Shown in pieces: positions 35,475 to 44,180 of a stretch of DNA of 64,000 nt. The stretch's first letter is position 1. Every line of letters starts with the position of its first letter. Under the pieces are notes generated by a model. The model did not search any database. It worked only from the letters and a program-made list of their open reading frames with translations, and was not told the origin of the DNA. The translations under genes and the position numbers were made by a program. This DNA is from Hephaestia sp. MAHUQ-44 (GTDB lineage: Bacteria > Pseudomonadota > Alphaproteobacteria > Sphingomonadales > Sphingomonadaceae). Location: contig NZ_JAMSLX010000013.1 in assembly GCF_023806085.1 (NCBI RefSeq), positions 26,990-90,989 on the forward strand. The letters are read 5' to 3'.

Positions 35475-35794
35475 CACCGCGGCTCCCGTGACGGAAGACG
35501 CCAGACCAGTTCCGCCGTCAGCCCGTCCTGCGAAGGGAATAAGGCGGCGCGCAGCGGGGTCCGCCAGGTCGGATCATAGAATTGGACCCGCAGATAGTCG
35601 CGCGGCGGATCGCCCTGTGCTCGTCCTTTCCAGGCTTGGCCCACACGGCGCCAACCCATCAGCGCAATATAGTCGGGCGATCGCTCGCTCTGGCGGTCGT
35701 CATTCGGAACCAGCCTGACCTTGCGGTCGATGGCGAGGGTGAGGATGCGGCCTTCCCATCCGCCCTGTTTGGTCAACGTGAAAAGGTTGGACAT
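35474..35794 (-). CDS. DUF736 family protein, copy 1
   Basis: A 106-residue protein with the DUF736 plan: an N-terminal WEGRILTLAIDRKVRLVPN strand pair, then PDYIALMG and DYLRVQFYDPTWRTPLRAALF. DUF736 proteins are common in alphaproteobacterial plasmids and ICEs and have no settled function. This copy ends the trb operon, one base overlapping the small gene and 2 bases after DUF2274. A second, diverged DUF736 protein is at 54,160-54,483. Confidence 0.75.
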   Translation of the reverse strand: MSNLFTLTKQGGWEGRILTLAIDRKVRLVPNDDRQSERSPDYIALMGWRRVGQAWKGRAQGDPPRDYLRVQFYDPTWRTPLRAALFPSQDGLTAELVWRLPSREPR

Positions 35795-35796
35795 CG

Positions 35797-36006
35797 CTAA
35801 GCCTCCTTGCGCGCCTTGGCGAAGGCGCGGTCGCTTGAAAGGAAGGCGTCGAGCATGAAGGGGATCAGTTCGGAGACATCGACTTTCTCGCCATAGGCTT
35901 CGCGGTAAAGGTCGGCGTAGTCGGCCAACCCCCGACTGAGGTCGGGCATGACCGTGATGGTGATCTTTACCGGCGTCCGATCGGGCAGCTTTCCGAGCTT
36001 GAGCAT
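35797..36006 (-). CDS. DUF2274 domain protein
   Basis: A 69-residue protein starting LKLGKLPDRTPVKITITVMPDL, the family's characteristic N-terminus, followed by an acidic helix (YADLYREAYGEKVDVSELIPFML). DUF2274 genes nearly always follow trbI in Trb-type operons, as here (13-base gap). Its shape suggests a ribbon-helix-helix-like small regulator. No function is established. Confidence 0.85.
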   Translation of the reverse strand: MLKLGKLPDRTPVKITITVMPDLSRGLADYADLYREAYGEKVDVSELIPFMLDAFLSSDRAFAKARKEA

Positions 36007-36019
36007 GACGTATCTCCCG

Positions 36020-37273
36020 TCAGGCCGCCCACGGCCGCAGCACGAGATCCTTGTGAACGATCACGCGCAGCGGCCAGCCGGGCCGGACCCGGATGGTGGG
36101 CTGGAGGTTGAGGTTTCGGGTGACGATCTGCTGGCCGGCCTGGCTGGCCGACTGCTGGCTGGACTCGCGCACCGCGCGGACCAGGTCGCTTTCGTCGTCG
36201 AGCGTCAGCTCGGTGCCGATCCCCAGAAGGGTCGCCAGACCGACGCCCTTGAGCAGGCGCCAGGTGTGATAATCGACGCGATCCTGCAGGCCGGCGTAAC
36301 CGGCGGCGTCCGTGGCCGGCAGATTGTCGATCTGGATCGAAGAGCCGTCGGGTAGGACGATTCTCTGCCAGATCAGGAGCGCCCGGCTCTGACCGAACGC
36401 GACGACGCTGTTGTAGCTGCCGATCAGCCGTGACCCCTGCGGGATCAACACGGTGCGGCCGGTGACGGTGTCGTAGACATTCTCGGTCACCTGGGCCGTC
36501 ACCAGTCCCGGCAAGTCCGAGTTGAGGCCGGTGATCAGGCTGGCGGCGATGACGCTGCCCGCCATGACCTGATAGGGCGAGATCGGCGCCTGCAATCCAT
36601 GGCCGTTGTAGATGTCGTCGCCCGTCCGCTGCCCAAGCACGTCCAGCTTGCGTTGCTGGTGGTTCGGGTCACGCTCGGGATCGAGGGTGAGACGGGGCCC
36701 CGCCTCGGACGGTGACGGCGGCATCTGCGTCGGTCCAGCCATCGCATCGGCCGCCGGGGCGATGGGCGCCGGCGTTCTGGCCGCCGACTGGGCGATCACG
36801 CCGGCCTCGCGCGCCTGATGGACCTGGGCGGCAAGCCGCTGACGCTCGGCCTCCGCGGCCTGTTCCTGCGGCGTCATCGCCGTCGCAGGGCTCTCCTGAC
36901 TCGGTCCGCCTTCGGCTTCGAGCTGCCGTTGTCGATCGAGGACCGCCCGTCCGAGATCGCCGGGAAGCGGCGGTCCCAACGGCGGGACCGCGCCGTAGTC
37001 GCCCGGCAGCTCTGCGACGGCATCGGCGGGCGAAGGACGGATGGCGGTCGCGCGATCGTCGGCTTGATCCGCGATGCGGATGGCGCTCGTTCCCAGCGCC
37101 ATCCAGGCGACGCCGGCGATCGCCAGCGCGCCGGCGGCCGCGCCGCCGATGACGACGCCGCGCTTGAACCGCACGATGCGGCGTGGTGCTGCGCGAAGGG
37201 TCAAGGTTTCGGGCCGGGCCTTAGGCGGCGGCGGAGTGTCCGATCCCGGCGGATCGACGGACGGGTCGCTCAT
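36020..37273 (-). CDS. trbI: Conjugal transfer protein TrbI (VirB10 family)
   Basis: A 417-residue VirB10-like protein of the mating-pore core complex, bridging inner and outer membranes. A Pro-rich cytoplasmic segment precedes one membrane helix (about residues 39-61), then a Gln/Pro-rich periplasmic linker and a C-terminal beta-barrel domain with VYDTVTGRTVLIPQGSRLIG and LLGIGTELTLD. Start overlaps the trbG stop (ATGA). Order trbG-trbI-DUF2274 is standard. Confidence 0.95.
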   Translation of the reverse strand: MSDPSVDPPGSDTPPPPKARPETLTLRAAPRRIVRFKRGVVIGGAAAGALAIAGVAWMALGTSAIRIADQADDRATAIRPSPADAVAELPGDYGAVPPLGPPLPGDLGRAVLDRQRQLEAEGGPSQESPATAMTPQEQAAEAERQRLAAQVHQAREAGVIAQSAARTPAPIAPAADAMAGPTQMPPSPSEAGPRLTLDPERDPNHQQRKLDVLGQRTGDDIYNGHGLQAPISPYQVMAGSVIAASLITGLNSDLPGLVTAQVTENVYDTVTGRTVLIPQGSRLIGSYNSVVAFGQSRALLIWQRIVLPDGSSIQIDNLPATDAAGYAGLQDRVDYHTWRLLKGVGLATLLGIGTELTLDDESDLVRAVRESSQQSASQAGQQIVTRNLNLQPTIRVRPGWPLRVIVHKDLVLRPWAA

Positions 37274-38247
37274 CGCCGCGCCCTCGCGTACTGGCTGTCC
37301 GTGCGGCTGATCCGCACCACCTGCTGCGGGGCCTCGCCCAACCTCAGTTCGGCGGCCGAGAACAGCCGGTCGACGATGTAGTGGTGGCCGCTGACGCGGT
37401 AGTTCACCAGTTGGGCCTCGCCTAGCGGCCCGACCACGAACAGCGGCGGGGCCTCGCCCTGATCGAGCCGGTCGGGAAACTCGATATAGACCTTCGCGCC
37501 GTCATCAAAGGCGCGCACCGGCCGCCACGGCGGCGTATCGCCCGTGATGGCGTAGCGGAACCGCAGATTGGTCAGCGCTACATGGTCGGCGACCGCACGG
37601 CCCTCGTCAGCGCGGACGTTCTGCCGCTGGAGCGCGAGAAGGCGGTCGGCGGGGTAGGTCCACGACACCGCCGCCATCGCGGTGGCGTCAGTGCTTTCCA
37701 GCGCCAGATGATAGGCGCGCCTGTTCGTGGTGATCACCATGTTGGTGGCGAGGCCCGGCGCGACAGGTTTTACCAGCACATGGACGCGGGCGTCGGCGCC
37801 CGATCCGCTGCTGGTGTCGCCGATGATCCAGCGGACGGTGTCGCCCGCCGAGACCGCGATGAGCGTTTCCCCGGGTTGAAGGGCGATGTCACTGACCCGT
37901 TCGGGCGCTGCGTAAAGCCGATAGAGCGCCCCTTCGGTCCAGGGATAGATCTGCACCGCGTTGACGTAACCGGCGCTCGATGGCTCCTGGGTAGCAGCGC
38001 GGTTGGCCGCTTCAACGCGCGCGGTCGGCGGCCTCGTGTCCGGCCGCACCGACGGGGGCGGTTGAAGCTGACCCGGCAGCGGCAAGGGCACGGGGGTCTC
38101 GACGATTTCCACGGCGGCAGGCGGCTCGTGCGTGATGATGGCCTGTCTGAATTCGGCGGTGTCGTAGGTGACGGCGGGGGGCCGGGCGTTGGCGGCGCAG
38201 GCGGCGAGCGTCAGCGCGGAGGCGCCGGCCACAAGCGGACGGATCAT
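37270..38247 (-). CDS. trbG: P-type conjugative transfer protein TrbG (VirB9 family)
   Basis: The 325-residue protein has a lipoprotein-like N-terminus ending LAAC (Cys17), which is unusual since VirB9 homologues are usually soluble and VirB7 supplies the lipid. The C-terminal half carries the VirB9/CagX-like region with FRYAITGDTPPWRPVRAFDDG, VYIEFP and NYRVSGHHYIVDRLF. It forms the outer-membrane ring of the Trb pore together with TrbI. Overlaps trbF and trbI by four bases each. Confidence 0.94.
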   Translation of the reverse strand: MIRPLVAGASALTLAACAANARPPAVTYDTAEFRQAIITHEPPAAVEIVETPVPLPLPGQLQPPPSVRPDTRPPTARVEAANRAATQEPSSAGYVNAVQIYPWTEGALYRLYAAPERVSDIALQPGETLIAVSAGDTVRWIIGDTSSGSGADARVHVLVKPVAPGLATNMVITTNRRAYHLALESTDATAMAAVSWTYPADRLLALQRQNVRADEGRAVADHVALTNLRFRYAITGDTPPWRPVRAFDDGAKVYIEFPDRLDQGEAPPLFVVGPLGEAQLVNYRVSGHHYIVDRLFSAAELRLGEAPQQVVRISRTDSQYARARR

Positions 38248-39023
38248 GGTGTGTCTCCTTCAGGCTCAGGGATGACGGTGGTCGAGATCTCCGGATCGGC
38301 CGTCGGTCCGCGCGGCCGCTGAGGGGCGGCAGGCGGGGCGGCGTCGAGCTCGCGCGACCAGTCGACGGCCTCGACGAACAGGCCGAGCGGGTTTCGGCGC
38401 AGGGCGTCGGCGGTACGGGGCGGCTGGATCATGACCGTCAGCATGGCGGTCCAGCGCTCGGTTCGGGCGAGGCTGCCGCGCTCATAGGTCTTCTCGATCC
38501 ATTTTACCTGGAAGCTGCGGTCCGAGGCGCGCACCACGCTCGTCACCTGAACAGACACGCTGCGGCGGCCGATCCCGGCGAACGGGTCGTTGGCGCGAGC
38601 GTAGTCGTTGAGGAAGATCGCAGCCCGGTCGGTCGCGAAGTCATAGGCGTCGAGCCAGCTCTTCTTCACCAGCACCGGATCGGTGGAGACCGACCGGACG
38701 TTGATGACGAAGCGACCGAGATGCCAGGCGATCTGGCCGTCGGTCGGCCTGTAGTTCTGGATCGCCGGCGCGACGGCCCGGGCTTCTCCCAGCCGGTCGA
38801 CCTCGATGACGTAGGGCGTGACGCGGCTCTGCATCGATTGCCAGACATTGCCGACGGCGAGGCCGCCCGCCAGCGCGACGCAGCCGAACGCGATCAGCCG
38901 CCAGCTGCGCGCCTGGACCCGAGCCGAGCCGATGCGCTCGTCCCAGAGCTGGCCCGCGCGCTGGTAAGGCGTCTCCGGTTCGGGCGTCCGGCCGTACCGT
39001 TGGAGCGATCGTTTGAAGAGCAT
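38244..39023 (-). CDS. trbF: Conjugal transfer protein TrbF (VirB8 family)
   Basis: A 259-residue inner-membrane protein: cytoplasmic N-terminus with ETPYQRAGQLWDERIGSA, one membrane helix at about 41-60, and a periplasmic NTF2-like VirB8 domain (DGQIAWHLGRFVINVRSVS, SFQVKWIEKTYERG). It scaffolds the pore. The ATG directly follows the trbL stop codon with a GGAGG box inside the end of trbL. Confidence 0.95.
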   Translation of the reverse strand: MLFKRSLQRYGRTPEPETPYQRAGQLWDERIGSARVQARSWRLIAFGCVALAGGLAVGNVWQSMQSRVTPYVIEVDRLGEARAVAPAIQNYRPTDGQIAWHLGRFVINVRSVSTDPVLVKKSWLDAYDFATDRAAIFLNDYARANDPFAGIGRRSVSVQVTSVVRASDRSFQVKWIEKTYERGSLARTERWTAMLTVMIQPPRTADALRRNPLGLFVEAVDWSRELDAAPPAAPQRPRGPTADPEISTTVIPEPEGDTP

Positions 39024-40400
39024 CTAATCCTCCTTGAGGCTGGGATTGACGCCCGCGCCGCCGCGGTCGCCGTCCTTGAGGGTTTGAAGCGCGAGATGGC
39101 GGCGGTGCCGGGCGATCTGGTCGGCGTGGAGACGACGCGCCCAGGCCGGAGCGGCACTCGATGCGTCCGAGCCGCCGCCTGCGGCCGGCGCGGCTTGACC
39201 GCCGGAGGGCGTCGCGCTGGCGCTTGGCGATGATTTGGGCGACGCGCCGCCGGTCGCCTTCCAGGCCGCCTCGCGACCATGCTGTGCGCTCTGGCGAAGC
39301 GACGCCATTCCACGACCGGCCATGCCGCGCACGCGCTGGCCCGCCGCCCCCCTGGCGGCGCGCGCGACGCCGCCCAAGCCGGCGGCGGCCCGGGACGCGC
39401 CGGTCGCGCCCGATGTCGCCGCGCCAAGTTGATAGGAGGCGCTCGCCGCCGATCCCATCGCGGTGCCGGCGCGCAGCGCCGCCATGCCGCCCGATGCGGC
39501 CGCGCCGAGCGCGCGGGCGCCCAGCGCCGCGCCGCCCATGCCCATGATCGCCGCGCCGGCCATGGTGCCGACGGCGGCGCCCGCGCCAAGCTGCGGTGCG
39601 CCTGAGACCAGGCCTGCGGCGATGCCAGGGCCGAAAATGCCCAGGCCCAGCAGGGAGAGAGCGCCGAGGACCAGCGTCATGGAGGAGGCGATGTCGGGCT
39701 CGCCGCCGCCAGCGGCGATGAAGCTGTCGAAAAAGCCGGCGCCGATGCCGACGATGACCGCCAGCACCATGACCTTGAGGCCGGAGGAGATGACGTTCCC
39801 GAGCACCCGTTCGGCCAGGAAGCTCGTCTTGTTGAACAAGGCGAACGGCACCAGCACGAACCCGGCGAGGGTCGTCAGCTTGAACTCGATGATCGTGACG
39901 AAGAGCTGGATCGCCAGGACGAAGAAGGCGAGCACCACCAGCAGCCAAGCGATCAGCAGGACCAGGATGGTCAGCAGATGGCCGAACACCTGCGGGAAGC
40001 CGAGCATGTCGGAAATGGCCTCGACCAGCGGCCAGGCGGCTTCGAAGCCGATGCTGGCCAGCTTGCCGGGCCGAAGCAGGTCGTCGGCCGAGAGCCCGCC
40101 GCCGCCCGCGGTGATCCCGAGGCCGGCGAAACTGCGATAGACGGCGTCGCTCAGGTACTGGAAATTGCCCAGGATCAGGGCGAAGACCCCGACGTAGAGG
40201 ATCTTCTTGAGGAAACGGCCGAGGACGTCGCGCTCGCCGTCCATCGCCCACCACAGACCGGCCAGGGTGATGTCGATGCCGATCAGGATGGTGGTGAGGA
40301 AGGCGACATCGCCGCCCAGGAGGCCGAACCCGCTGTCGATATAGGCGGTGAAGGCGGCCATGAAGCGGTCGATGATGTTGAGGTCTGGGACCGGGTCCAT
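39024..40400 (-). CDS. trbL: P-type conjugative transfer protein TrbL (VirB6 family)
   Basis: A 458-residue polytopic inner-membrane protein with about six helices in residues 20-300 (for example LILGNFQYLSDAVYRSFAGL, IAWLLVVLAFFVLAIQLFV) and an Ala/Gly/Ser-rich, low-complexity C-terminal tail. This is the VirB6-like channel component. It starts 9 bases after trbJ. Confidence 0.94.
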   Translation of the reverse strand: MDPVPDLNIIDRFMAAFTAYIDSGFGLLGGDVAFLTTILIGIDITLAGLWWAMDGERDVLGRFLKKILYVGVFALILGNFQYLSDAVYRSFAGLGITAGGGGLSADDLLRPGKLASIGFEAAWPLVEAISDMLGFPQVFGHLLTILVLLIAWLLVVLAFFVLAIQLFVTIIEFKLTTLAGFVLVPFALFNKTSFLAERVLGNVISSGLKVMVLAVIVGIGAGFFDSFIAAGGGEPDIASSMTLVLGALSLLGLGIFGPGIAAGLVSGAPQLGAGAAVGTMAGAAIMGMGGAALGARALGAAASGGMAALRAGTAMGSAASASYQLGAATSGATGASRAAAGLGGVARAARGAAGQRVRGMAGRGMASLRQSAQHGREAAWKATGGASPKSSPSASATPSGGQAAPAAGGGSDASSAAPAWARRLHADQIARHRRHLALQTLKDGDRGGAGVNPSLKED

Positions 40401-40409
40401 GACGGGCGC

Positions 40410-41129
40410 CTATTCCGGCGTGTAGGCGTGGGCGGAGCCGAGGAACCGGCGTGTGCGCTCGCGGGCCGCTGCCATCGCCTGCGCCTGACGGGCGCGCTCC
40501 AGGCTCTCGGCCCGGTATTGCGCGGCCATCATCGACTGGATCTGAAGCGACTGGCGCGCGGACAGGGCGAGAAGCTGGTTGGCTGCCTGCTGCGCCTGCA
40601 GGCCGCCGTCGGTCGCCTGGCTTCGCTCGACCAGCTCGGTCAGCAACGGCCCGTCGGAGCGGATGTTCTCGGCGACCTGAGCCTGAACCCGCATGGCCTG
40701 CCGGTACGCCTTCATCGCCGCCTGCATCTGTTGCTGGGCGTGACGGACCATGTCGTTGGTCGACATCGCGGCGTCGAACACTTCCGGGTATTGCGCGGCG
40801 AGCGCGGCGTCGGTTCCGGCCACGTCGAAGGCGACGCCCTGGGCCTGGGTCATCAGCGTGTCGATGCGCTGCATCGACCGGGTGATCTGGTTCACCGACG
40901 AGAAATCGAGCCGCTGCAGGTCGTGCGCCATGTTCTGAAGCATGGTCGCCTGGTTCTGCAGACTGGTGATCTGGTTGTTGATCTGCTGGAGCGTGCGCGC
41001 CGCCGTCAGCACGTTCTGGGAATAGTTGGTGGGATCGAACACCGTCCATTGCGCGGCGGCCGGTGTCGCAGGGAGCGCGGCCGCGCCGCCGGTGAGGATC
41101 AGTGCGATGAGCGCGAGTCTGCGATTCAT
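40410..41129 (-). CDS. trbJ: P-type conjugative transfer protein TrbJ (VirB5 family)
   Basis: A 239-residue secreted protein with a signal peptide ending PAAAQ (residue 27), then TVFDPTNYSQNVLTAARTLQQINNQI and long helical segments rich in Gln. VirB5-like proteins sit at the pilus tip. It overlaps trbE by four bases. Confidence 0.94.
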   Translation of the reverse strand: MNRRLALIALILTGGAAALPATPAAAQWTVFDPTNYSQNVLTAARTLQQINNQITSLQNQATMLQNMAHDLQRLDFSSVNQITRSMQRIDTLMTQAQGVAFDVAGTDAALAAQYPEVFDAAMSTNDMVRHAQQQMQAAMKAYRQAMRVQAQVAENIRSDGPLLTELVERSQATDGGLQAQQAANQLLALSARQSLQIQSMMAAQYRAESLERARQAQAMAAARERTRRFLGSAHAYTPE

Positions 41130-43600
41130 GAGAACAACTCCTTCTGTTCGGGGGTGAAGGGCGCAGCCGCGGCTGCACCGGGGTAATCACGCAGGAGCGC
41201 CGCGGCCCAGGACAGGTCCCGCGCTTCGAGAAAGGCGGCGGTGAAGCCGTCCGGGCCTTCCTCGCGCCAGAGGTCGTCGATGAGGATCTGGGTCGCGGGA
41301 TCGGCGGCGCCGGCGAACGCCAGGGTGATCGCGCCGAGCGCCAGTTCGAACAGACGGTTTCCGCGTCGGGACTGGAGGTAATAGTGGCGCTTCGGCGTGG
41401 CGCGGGCGATCAGCTCGATCTGGCGGTCGTTGAGGCCGAACCGCTCATAGGCGGCGCGCGCCTGCGGTTCGATGGCGCGGTCGTTGGCGAGGAAGATGCG
41501 CTGCGGACAGCTCTCGATGATGGCGGGCGCAATGGCGCTGTCGGCGATGTCGGCGAGGCTCTGGGTGGCGAAGACGACGCCGACGTTCTTTTTTCTGAGC
41601 ACCTTGAGCCATTCGCGGATGCGCGCCGCGAACAGAGGATTGTCGAGAAAGACCCAGGCTTCGTCGAGGATCAACAACGTCGGCCGGCCGTCGAACCGCG
41701 CCTCCAGCCGATGGAACAGATAGGTCAGCACAGGCGGGACGACGCTGACGGTGTTCATCAGGGCTTCGGTCTCGAAACACTGCACGTCCGAAAGCGTCAG
41801 GCGGTCCTCGGCTGCATCGAGCAACCGGCCGAACGGCCCCTCCAGTGTCCAGGGCGCCAGCGCCGCTTTCAGCGCATGCGACTGGAGCAGCACCGACAGG
41901 CCGGTGAGCGTGCGTTCCTCGGGCGGGGCGCCGGCCAGGCTGGTCAGCGCCGACCACAGCGCATCCTTGACCTCGGGCGTGACGGCCGCCTTTTCATGGG
42001 CCAGCAAGCCGGTGATCCAGTCGGCGGCCCAGGCCCGTTCGGCCTCATGGTCGATGTCGCGAAGCGGCTGGAAGGCCAGCGCCTTGCCGCCCGTTCGCTG
42101 CTCACCCAGTGCGTGATGGCCTCCGCCCATGGCCAGGGTGGCCGCGCGGGCGGAAAATCCCTTGTCGAAAATATAGACCTGGGCGCCGGCGTAGCGGCGG
42201 AACTGCAGCGCGAGCAGCGCCAGGAGAACGGACTTGCCCGCTCCGGTCGGCCCTACGACCAGCATGTGACCGACATCGCTGACATGGGCCGACAGGCGGA
42301 ACGGCGTCGCCCCGCTGGTTTCCGCGTGCAGCAACGGCGGTCCGTCCAGATGAGCGTCCTGCGCCGGCCCCGCCCACGCTGCGGACAGCGGCACGAGATG
42401 GGCCAGGTTCAGGGTGTGGACCAAAGGCTGGCGGACATTGGCGTAGACATGACCGGGCAAGCTGCCGAGCCAAGCTTCGACGGCGTTGACCGATTCCCTC
42501 AGGCAGGTGAATCCGAGCCCGTTGACGATCCGCTCGACGATGCGGACCTTTTCGTCGGCCGCCGCCCGGTCGTCGTCCGATACGGTGATGGTGGTGGTGA
42601 GATAGCCGAAGGCGACATGGTCGCCGCCAAGCGCCTGCAACGCCAGGTCGGCGTCAGCCACTTTGTTGTCCGCGTCGCTGTCGGTGAGCGGAACCGGTTC
42701 GTTGGTCATCACCTCGCGCATGAGCTGGACGATCGACTTGCGCTTGTTGAACCACTGCCGCCGGACGCGTGTCAGCGCCTTGTTGGCGGCGGTCTTGTCG
42801 AGGCAGATGAATCGTGTCGCCCAGCGATAGGCGAAGGCCTGGTGGTTGAGCGCGTCGAGGAGGCCCGGCCGGGTGGTATTGGGAAAGCCCAGGATCGTCA
42901 CCGTCCTCAGATGCCGATCGCCGAGCATCGGCTCGATCCCGCCGGACAAGGGCGTGTCGACCAGCAGGCCGTCGAGATGCATCGGCGTCTCGGGCACGGC
43001 GACGAGATGCCGGCGGGTCGATATGCAGCCGTGCAGAAAGGTCAGGGTCTCAGCGTCGTCGAGCGCGCAGATCTCGGGCATGAAGCCGCTGAGGAGATCC
43101 AGCACGCGGTCGGTTTCGGCGATGAAGGCTCGCAACTCCTGACGCCAGTCGCGCCCGGCTTGCGCATCCTCACGCTCCAGTAGAGCGCGCTCGGCCCGGC
43201 TGACCTGATCGGCGGGCGGCAAATAGTAGAGCGTCAGATGATAGCGGCTCTCGAAATGCTGGCCGCGTCGTCCGTCGAAATGGCCGCGCCGCTCCTCATC
43301 GACCAGCCACGAGGCCGGATCGGGGAAGACACTGTCGGGATAGCCCAGCGCCTCGAGGCGTTCGGCGTCGAAGAACAGGGCCCAGCCCGAGCCCAGGCGA
43401 CGCAGCGCATTGTTGGCGCGCGCGCAAACCGACACCAGCTCGGCTTCGGTCGCCGATTCGAGATCTGGTCCCCGAAACCGGAAGGTCCGCTGGAAGCCGC
43501 CGTCTTTGTTGAGGACGACACCCGGCGCGACCAAGGCGGCCCAGGGAAGATAATCGGCGAGCCGATCGGCGCCGGCGCGATATTCCCGCAGCGCTAGCAT
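41126..43600 (-). CDS. trbE: Conjugal transfer ATPase TrbE (VirB4 family)
   Basis: The 824-residue ATPase energises pilus assembly. The CagE/TrbE-type N-terminal region is followed by Walker A VVGPTGAGKSVLL (about 448-460) and Walker B LLILDEAWVFLD (about 642-653). Length is normal for the family. The ATG at 43,600 overlaps trbD by seven bases. An upstream in-frame extension is a shadow of trbD. Confidence 0.96.
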   Translation of the reverse strand: MLALREYRAGADRLADYLPWAALVAPGVVLNKDGGFQRTFRFRGPDLESATEAELVSVCARANNALRRLGSGWALFFDAERLEALGYPDSVFPDPASWLVDEERRGHFDGRRGQHFESRYHLTLYYLPPADQVSRAERALLEREDAQAGRDWRQELRAFIAETDRVLDLLSGFMPEICALDDAETLTFLHGCISTRRHLVAVPETPMHLDGLLVDTPLSGGIEPMLGDRHLRTVTILGFPNTTRPGLLDALNHQAFAYRWATRFICLDKTAANKALTRVRRQWFNKRKSIVQLMREVMTNEPVPLTDSDADNKVADADLALQALGGDHVAFGYLTTTITVSDDDRAAADEKVRIVERIVNGLGFTCLRESVNAVEAWLGSLPGHVYANVRQPLVHTLNLAHLVPLSAAWAGPAQDAHLDGPPLLHAETSGATPFRLSAHVSDVGHMLVVGPTGAGKSVLLALLALQFRRYAGAQVYIFDKGFSARAATLAMGGGHHALGEQRTGGKALAFQPLRDIDHEAERAWAADWITGLLAHEKAAVTPEVKDALWSALTSLAGAPPEERTLTGLSVLLQSHALKAALAPWTLEGPFGRLLDAAEDRLTLSDVQCFETEALMNTVSVVPPVLTYLFHRLEARFDGRPTLLILDEAWVFLDNPLFAARIREWLKVLRKKNVGVVFATQSLADIADSAIAPAIIESCPQRIFLANDRAIEPQARAAYERFGLNDRQIELIARATPKRHYYLQSRRGNRLFELALGAITLAFAGAADPATQILIDDLWREEGPDGFTAAFLEARDLSWAAALLRDYPGAAAAAPFTPEQKELFS

Positions 43601-43851
43601 GACAGCCACCCCTTCTGGCGCAGGTGGCGCACGCCGACGGCGGCGAAGTCGGGATCGCGTCGCGCCGCGAAGACCGCCAAGCTGTGTCCCGCCAGCCAAA
43701 TCACCAGTCCGGCGATCCATTGCTGGAGGCCCAGACCCATGGCTGCGGCGAGCGTGCCGTTGAGGATGGCCACGCCGCGCGGCGCGCCGCCGAGCAGGAT
43801 CGGCTCGGTGAGAGCCCGGTGCAGCGGGACGTCGAAGCCTTGGATGCTCAT
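43594..43851 (-). CDS. trbD: Conjugal transfer protein TrbD (VirB3 family)
   Basis: An 85-residue membrane protein with the VirB3 layout: IQGFDVPLHRALTEPILLGGAPR at the N-terminus, then two adjacent hydrophobic helices (about 28-58), and a short tail. It overlaps trbC (ATGA) and trbE, which fixes its frame. VirB3 works with VirB4 at the inner membrane. Confidence 0.93.
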   Translation of the reverse strand: MSIQGFDVPLHRALTEPILLGGAPRGVAILNGTLAAAMGLGLQQWIAGLVIWLAGHSLAVFAARRDPDFAAVGVRHLRQKGWLSC

Positions 43852-44180
43852 GCGACCAGCGCCCCGCCGCCGAACGAGAAGAACGACAGGAAGAAGCTCG
43901 ACGCGGCGAAGGCGATCGACAGCCCGAACACGATCTGGATCAGCTTCCTAAATCCGCCGGAGGTTTCGCCGAAGGCGAGCGCCAGACCGGTGGTGATGAT
44001 GATCAACACCGCAACGATCTTGGCGACCGGCCCCTGGACGGACTCAAGAACCTGCTGGAGCGGTTCCTCCCAGGGCATGCCGGAACCAGCCGCCAGAGCG
44101 GCGGCGGGAAGGCACGCGGCAGTGATCGCGAGCGCGAAGACGACGGAACCGGACAGGCGGGTCTTGAAACGAGCGGTCAT
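43848..44180 (-). CDS. trbC: Conjugal transfer pilin TrbC (VirB2 family)
   Basis: A 110-residue pilin precursor with a long signal region ending in LPAAALAAG (about residue 32), then a hydrophilic loop and two hydrophobic helices separated by GETSGGFRKLI, typical of cyclisable VirB2/TrbC. Overlaps trbB and trbD. Confidence 0.93.
   Translation of the reverse strand: MTARFKTRLSGSVVFALAITAACLPAAALAAGSGMPWEEPLQQVLESVQGPVAKIVAVLIIITTGLALAFGETSGGFRKLIQIVFGLSIAFAASSFFLSFFSFGGGALVA

Noticed and set aside
38641..41190. 849-residue frame across trbF, trbL and trbJ
   Set aside because: It is a shadow in another frame of the same strand. The trb genes have start codons with ribosome binding sites and conserved domains.
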